From: Paraburkholderia sp. DHOC27
Lineage (GTDB): Bacteria > Pseudomonadota > Gammaproteobacteria > Burkholderiales > Burkholderiaceae
Length of the DNA stretch: 64,000 nt
Direction of reading: 5' to 3'
NCBI RefSeq assembly: GCF_003429005.1
Contig: NZ_QVQV01000008.1
Span: 372,001 to 436,000 of the forward strand
Shown piece by piece: positions 60,984 to 64,000 of the stretch. The first letter of the stretch is position 1. Every line of letters starts with the position of its first letter. The notes under the pieces were generated by a model, which saw only the letters and a list, made by a program, of their open reading frames with translations, had not been told where the DNA came from and did no database searches. The position numbers and the translations under genes were made by a program.

Positions 60984-62984
60984 TTAATCCACCTCTGCCA
61001 ATTCGAGCGCTTCACCTGCGCCACTGCCGTTGCGTCGTTCTTCGATCAGTTGAACCGTATCGGCCGGGATGTAGTAGCCGGAGTGGTCACCGAAGCTGTG
61101 AACGATGATCGTGCCGATGACACCCACCAGACCCACGATGGCAAGCCACCAGATGTGCCAGATCGCTGCGAAGCCGAGCACCAGGCTGAACATGGCGATG
61201 AAAATCCCCGAGCTGGTGTTCGACGGCATGTGAATGTCGCGATACACCGGTTCGCTCTTCTCCACCTTCGCGTGCTTCTTCATGTCGGTGAACGCATCCA
61301 GTTCACGCACGACCGGCAGGATCGCGAAGTTGTAGACCGGCGGCGGCGACGTAGTCGACCATTCGAGCGTACGGCCATCCCACGGATCACCCGAAACATC
61401 ACGGTTGCCCGGCAGGTTGCGATCGCGAATGCTGACGAAGATCTGCAGCAGCTGGCAGCCAATACCAATGGCGACCAGGATCGCGCCCACTTCAGCCAGC
61501 AGCAGCCACGGATGCCATTGCGGGTTGTCGTAGTGATTCAGACGGCGCGTCATGCCCATGAAGCCAAGCACGTACAGCGGCGTGAAGGCGACCCAGAAGC
61601 CGACCTGCCAGAACCAGAAGGCGGCCTTGCCGAGCTTCTCGTTCAGCTTGAAACCGAACGCCTTCGGGAACCAGTAGTTGAAGCCCGCCAGATAACCGAA
61701 CAGCACACCGCCGATGATCACGTTGTGGAAGTGAGCGATCAGGAACAGGCTGTTATGCAGCACGAAGTCCGCGCCCGGAATCGCCATCATCACGCCGGTC
61801 ATGCCGCCAATCGTGAAGGTGACCATGAAGCCGAGCGTCCACAGCACCGGCGTCGAAAACTCGAGGCGGCCCTTGTAGATCGTGAACAGCCAGTTGAAGA
61901 CCTTCACACCCGTCGGGATCGCAATGATCATGGTCGCGATGCCGAAGAAGGCATTCACGTCCGCGCCGGAGCCCATCGTGAAGAAGTGGTGCAGCCAGAC
62001 GAGGAACGACAGCACCATGATCGCGCAGGTCGCGTAGACCATCGTCTTGTAGCCGAACAGCGGCTTCTTCGCATACGTCGCGATGACTTCCGAGAAGATA
62101 CCGAACGCCGGCAGGATCAGGATGTACACCTCCGGATGGCCCCACGCCCAGATCAGGTTCAGATACAGCATGGCGTTGCCGCCGCCGTCATTCGTGAAGA
62201 AGTGCATGCCGAGGTAACGGTCGAGGCCGAGCAGTGCCAGCGTGACCGTCAGAATCGGGAATGCCGCCATGATCAGCACGTTCGTGCACAGCGCCGTCCA
62301 CGTGAACACCGGCATTTTCATGAACGTCATGCCAGGCGCACGCATCTTGACGATGGTGACGAAGAAGTTGATACCGGTGAGCAAGGTGCCGATACCCGAG
62401 AGCTGCAGGCTCCAGATGTAGTAATCCACGCCTACACCTGGGCTGAACTTCAATTCGGAGAGCGGCGGATACGCCAGCCAGCCCGTTTGCGCGAATTCAC
62501 CGATCACCAGCGAGACGTTGATCAGGATGACGCTGACTGCCGTCATCCAGAACGACAGCGAGTTCAGGAACGGGTACGCCACGTCACGTGCGCCGATCTG
62601 CAGCGGCACGATCAGGTTCATCAGGCCCACCATGAACACCATCGCCATGAAGAAAATCATGATGACGCCGTGCGCGGAGAAGATCTGATCGTAGTGATGC
62701 GGCGGCAGATAGCCGGGGCTGTGATACGCGAGCGCGAGCTGCGTGCGCATCATGATGGCGTCGGCGAAGCCGCGCAACAGCATGATCATCGCGACGATGA
62801 TGTACATGACGCCAAGGCGCTTGTGGTCGACCGAAGTCAGCCATTCGCTCCACAGGTAGCGCCACTTGCCGAGATACGTGACGGCGCCGAGCACCGTGAT
62901 GGCGCCGATCGCCATCATGGCGGCCGCCACCATAATGATCGGCTCGTGGTACGGAATCGAGTCGAGGCTTAGTTTACCGAACAT
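60984..62984 (-). CDS. cyoB: Cytochrome bo3 ubiquinol oxidase subunit I
   Basis: The 666-residue heme-copper oxidase core. The quinol site residues known from E. coli are matched by Arg71 and Asp75 in LLRGFADAIMM, and by His97 and Gln100 in PPHHYDQ. His105 in SAHGVIM is the low-spin heme ligand. CuB/Tyr residues lie in WAWGHPEVYI and VWLHHFFTMG, and the heme o3/b pair in LIAHFHNVIIGG. It pumps protons while reducing oxygen with ubiquinol. It starts 3 bp after cyoA. Confidence 0.97.
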   Translation of the reverse strand: MFGKLSLDSIPYHEPIIMVAAAMMAIGAITVLGAVTYLGKWRYLWSEWLTSVDHKRLGVMYIIVAMIMLLRGFADAIMMRTQLALAYHSPGYLPPHHYDQIFSAHGVIMIFFMAMVFMVGLMNLIVPLQIGARDVAYPFLNSLSFWMTAVSVILINVSLVIGEFAQTGWLAYPPLSELKFSPGVGVDYYIWSLQLSGIGTLLTGINFFVTIVKMRAPGMTFMKMPVFTWTALCTNVLIMAAFPILTVTLALLGLDRYLGMHFFTNDGGGNAMLYLNLIWAWGHPEVYILILPAFGIFSEVIATYAKKPLFGYKTMVYATCAIMVLSFLVWLHHFFTMGSGADVNAFFGIATMIIAIPTGVKVFNWLFTIYKGRLEFSTPVLWTLGFMVTFTIGGMTGVMMAIPGADFVLHNSLFLIAHFHNVIIGGVLFGYLAGFNYWFPKAFGFKLNEKLGKAAFWFWQVGFWVAFTPLYVLGFMGMTRRLNHYDNPQWHPWLLLAEVGAILVAIGIGCQLLQIFVSIRDRNLPGNRDVSGDPWDGRTLEWSTTSPPPVYNFAILPVVRELDAFTDMKKHAKVEKSEPVYRDIHMPSNTSSGIFIAMFSLVLGFAAIWHIWWLAIVGLVGVIGTIIVHSFGDHSGYYIPADTVQLIEERRNGSGAGEALELAEVD

Positions 62985-62987
62985 GCG

Positions 62988-63878
62988 TTACCCCTTGGCC
63001 TTGCAGTTGCTGTCGTCTTTCAGATCCATGACGTTGCCGTTGTTATAGCGCGCAATGATGTTGTGAAAGAGCTTTGGATCGACCGACGAGAAGTACGTAA
63101 CCGGCGCCTGTTCGCCCGGTTGCGCAACCACGTTGTAGCGGTTCATGTCGAGACTGTTCGACGAGGCGCGCACTTTCGCGACCCATGCGTTGAAATCAGC
63201 GGGCGACGAGGCGATGGCACGGAACTTCATGTCCGAGAAGCCCTTGCCGCTGAAGTTGGCCGATTCGCCTGCGTAGTCGCCGGCTTCATCGGCAATCAGA
63301 TGCAACTTCGTCTGCATGCCCGCCATTGCGTAGATCTGGCCGCCGAGCTGCGGGATGAAGAACGAGTTCATCACCGAGTCCGACGTGATGTTGAAGTTGA
63401 CCGGCGTGCCGACCGGCAGCTCGAGCTGGTTGATCGAAGCGATACCGAGGTCCGGATAGATGAACAGCCACTTCCAGTCGAGTGCGACCACTTCGACGTT
63501 GATCGGCTTCACGCTGGATTCGAGCGGACGGTACGGGTCGAGCTCGTGCGTGCTCTTCCAGGTGAGCACACCGAGGAACAGAATGATCAGCGTGGGAATG
63601 GTCCACACCGCGATTTCGATGCCGGTGGAGTGCGCCCAGTTGGGACGATATTCGGCGTTCGTGTTGGTGGCGCGATAGCGCCATGCGAACCACAGCGTGA
63701 GCGCGATCACCGGGATCACGACGATCAGCATGGCCCAGGTGGACGTGGCGATCAGATCACGCTCCGCCAGGCCTACGCTGCCCTTTGGATCCAGCACGTC
63801 CATGTTGCATCCCGACAGCAACGTCATCAGACCGAGGGACATTGCGCCCATCGATCCTCGCAGAGTCTTGTGTTTCAT
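62988..63878 (-). CDS. cyoA: Cytochrome bo3 ubiquinol oxidase subunit II
   Basis: A 296-residue lipoprotein subunit. The signal peptide ends in the lipobox LSGC (Cys24). Two membrane helices follow (TWAMLIVVIPVIALTLWFAWRYR and GIEIAVWTIPTLIILFLGVLTW), then the periplasmic cupredoxin domain with VVALDWKWLFIYPDLGIASINQLELPVGTPV. The CuA-binding cysteines of cytochrome c oxidases are absent, as in quinol oxidases. It is the first gene of the operon. The ATG at 63878 has a modest site (AGCAGG). Confidence 0.96.
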   Translation of the reverse strand: MKHKTLRGSMGAMSLGLMTLLSGCNMDVLDPKGSVGLAERDLIATSTWAMLIVVIPVIALTLWFAWRYRATNTNAEYRPNWAHSTGIEIAVWTIPTLIILFLGVLTWKSTHELDPYRPLESSVKPINVEVVALDWKWLFIYPDLGIASINQLELPVGTPVNFNITSDSVMNSFFIPQLGGQIYAMAGMQTKLHLIADEAGDYAGESANFSGKGFSDMKFRAIASSPADFNAWVAKVRASSNSLDMNRYNVVAQPGEQAPVTYFSSVDPKLFHNIIARYNNGNVMDLKDDSNCKAKG

Positions 63879-64000
63879 ATTGATTGCCTGCTCTTTGCGA
63901 TTTTTGCGAACATCATTCCGACCGCTCTCCCATAGTAAGCGGTCGCATAGTAAAGCCCCGTTATACCAATATAAACACCCATTTTTGCAACGAACTGTTG
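63879..64000 (-). promoter_or_regulatory. Partial upstream region of the cyo operon
   Basis: The operon promoter should lie here. On the minus strand a TTGCAA near 63987 and TATAAC near 63963 are spaced by about 19 bp, a poor sigma-70 pair. The window ends before the region is complete, so no site is asserted. Confidence 0.3.

Noticed and set aside
1..64000. Search for CRISPR arrays, rRNA, tRNA, prophage or complete insertion sequences
   Set aside because: No regularly spaced repeats, no tRNA-like cloverleaf, no phage structural or transposase genes were recognised on reading both strands.

Overview
The window looks like a chromosomal stretch from a betaproteobacterium of the Burkholderia/Paraburkholderia group. 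The evidence is the high G+C content, two Porin_4-type general porins that mature after the A-x-A|QSSVTLYG start, a DUF3563 protein, several FUSC-type exporters and a cyoABCD quinol oxidase operon. The assignment rests on protein families only. No rRNA, tRNA, CRISPR array or intact insertion sequence was found.

Layout. 1-8.5 kb: the start of a LysR regulator, a PiT phosphate transporter facing a PPK2 polyphosphate kinase, a VOC protein, a Do-like S1C protease without a signal peptide, gamma-glutamyltransferase and an MFS pump. 8.7-12 kb: a tightly coupled four-gene operon (CDP-alcohol phosphotransferase, Fe/2-oxoglutarate hydroxylase, UPF0104 flippase-like protein, sugar-nucleotide-type nucleotidyltransferase). 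It looks like a pathway for an unidentified CDP-activated head group. 12-24 kb: small envelope and hypothetical proteins, two porins, the pipecolate/lysine pair amaB-amaA, a MaoC-like hydratase and a second 2OG dioxygenase. 24.5-28.5 kb: a FUSC exporter, then a DyP peroxidase with a C-terminal cargo tag overlapping its encapsulin shell gene.

28.5-33 kb is the most unusual region. A Sec-exported YD-repeat (RHS-like) protein ends in a cysteine-rich tip and abuts a small immunity-like gene. Three more paralogues of that gene follow. Two of them are preceded by decayed copies of the same tip, and a third by a short unrelated ORF tail. Stop and start codons touch or overlap at every junction. This reads as a fossil series of displaced toxin-tip/immunity cassettes.

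33.6-46.5 kb: a PmrA/QseB-like two-component system, a universal stress protein, MarC, an HSL-type esterase, small stress-type proteins (DUF3563), a second FUSC-like protein, a PPC/DUF296 protein, a Nudix hydrolase, a zinc-ribbon protein and a phospholipase C/acid phosphatase-type phosphoesterase. Two promoters here share CTCATT-N5-CTCATT direct repeats, the architecture of PmrA-type operators. 46.9-51.9 kb: an NCS1 nucleobase permease behind a repeated 13-bp element, a TetR-MFS efflux pair with a perfect palindrome, and a SetB-like sugar efflux pump. 52.1-60 kb: a galactoside utilisation locus (GH42 beta-galactosidase, complete ABC importer, divergent LacI regulator and a 20-bp palindromic operator). 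60-63.9 kb: cyoABCD, the cytochrome bo3 ubiquinol oxidase.
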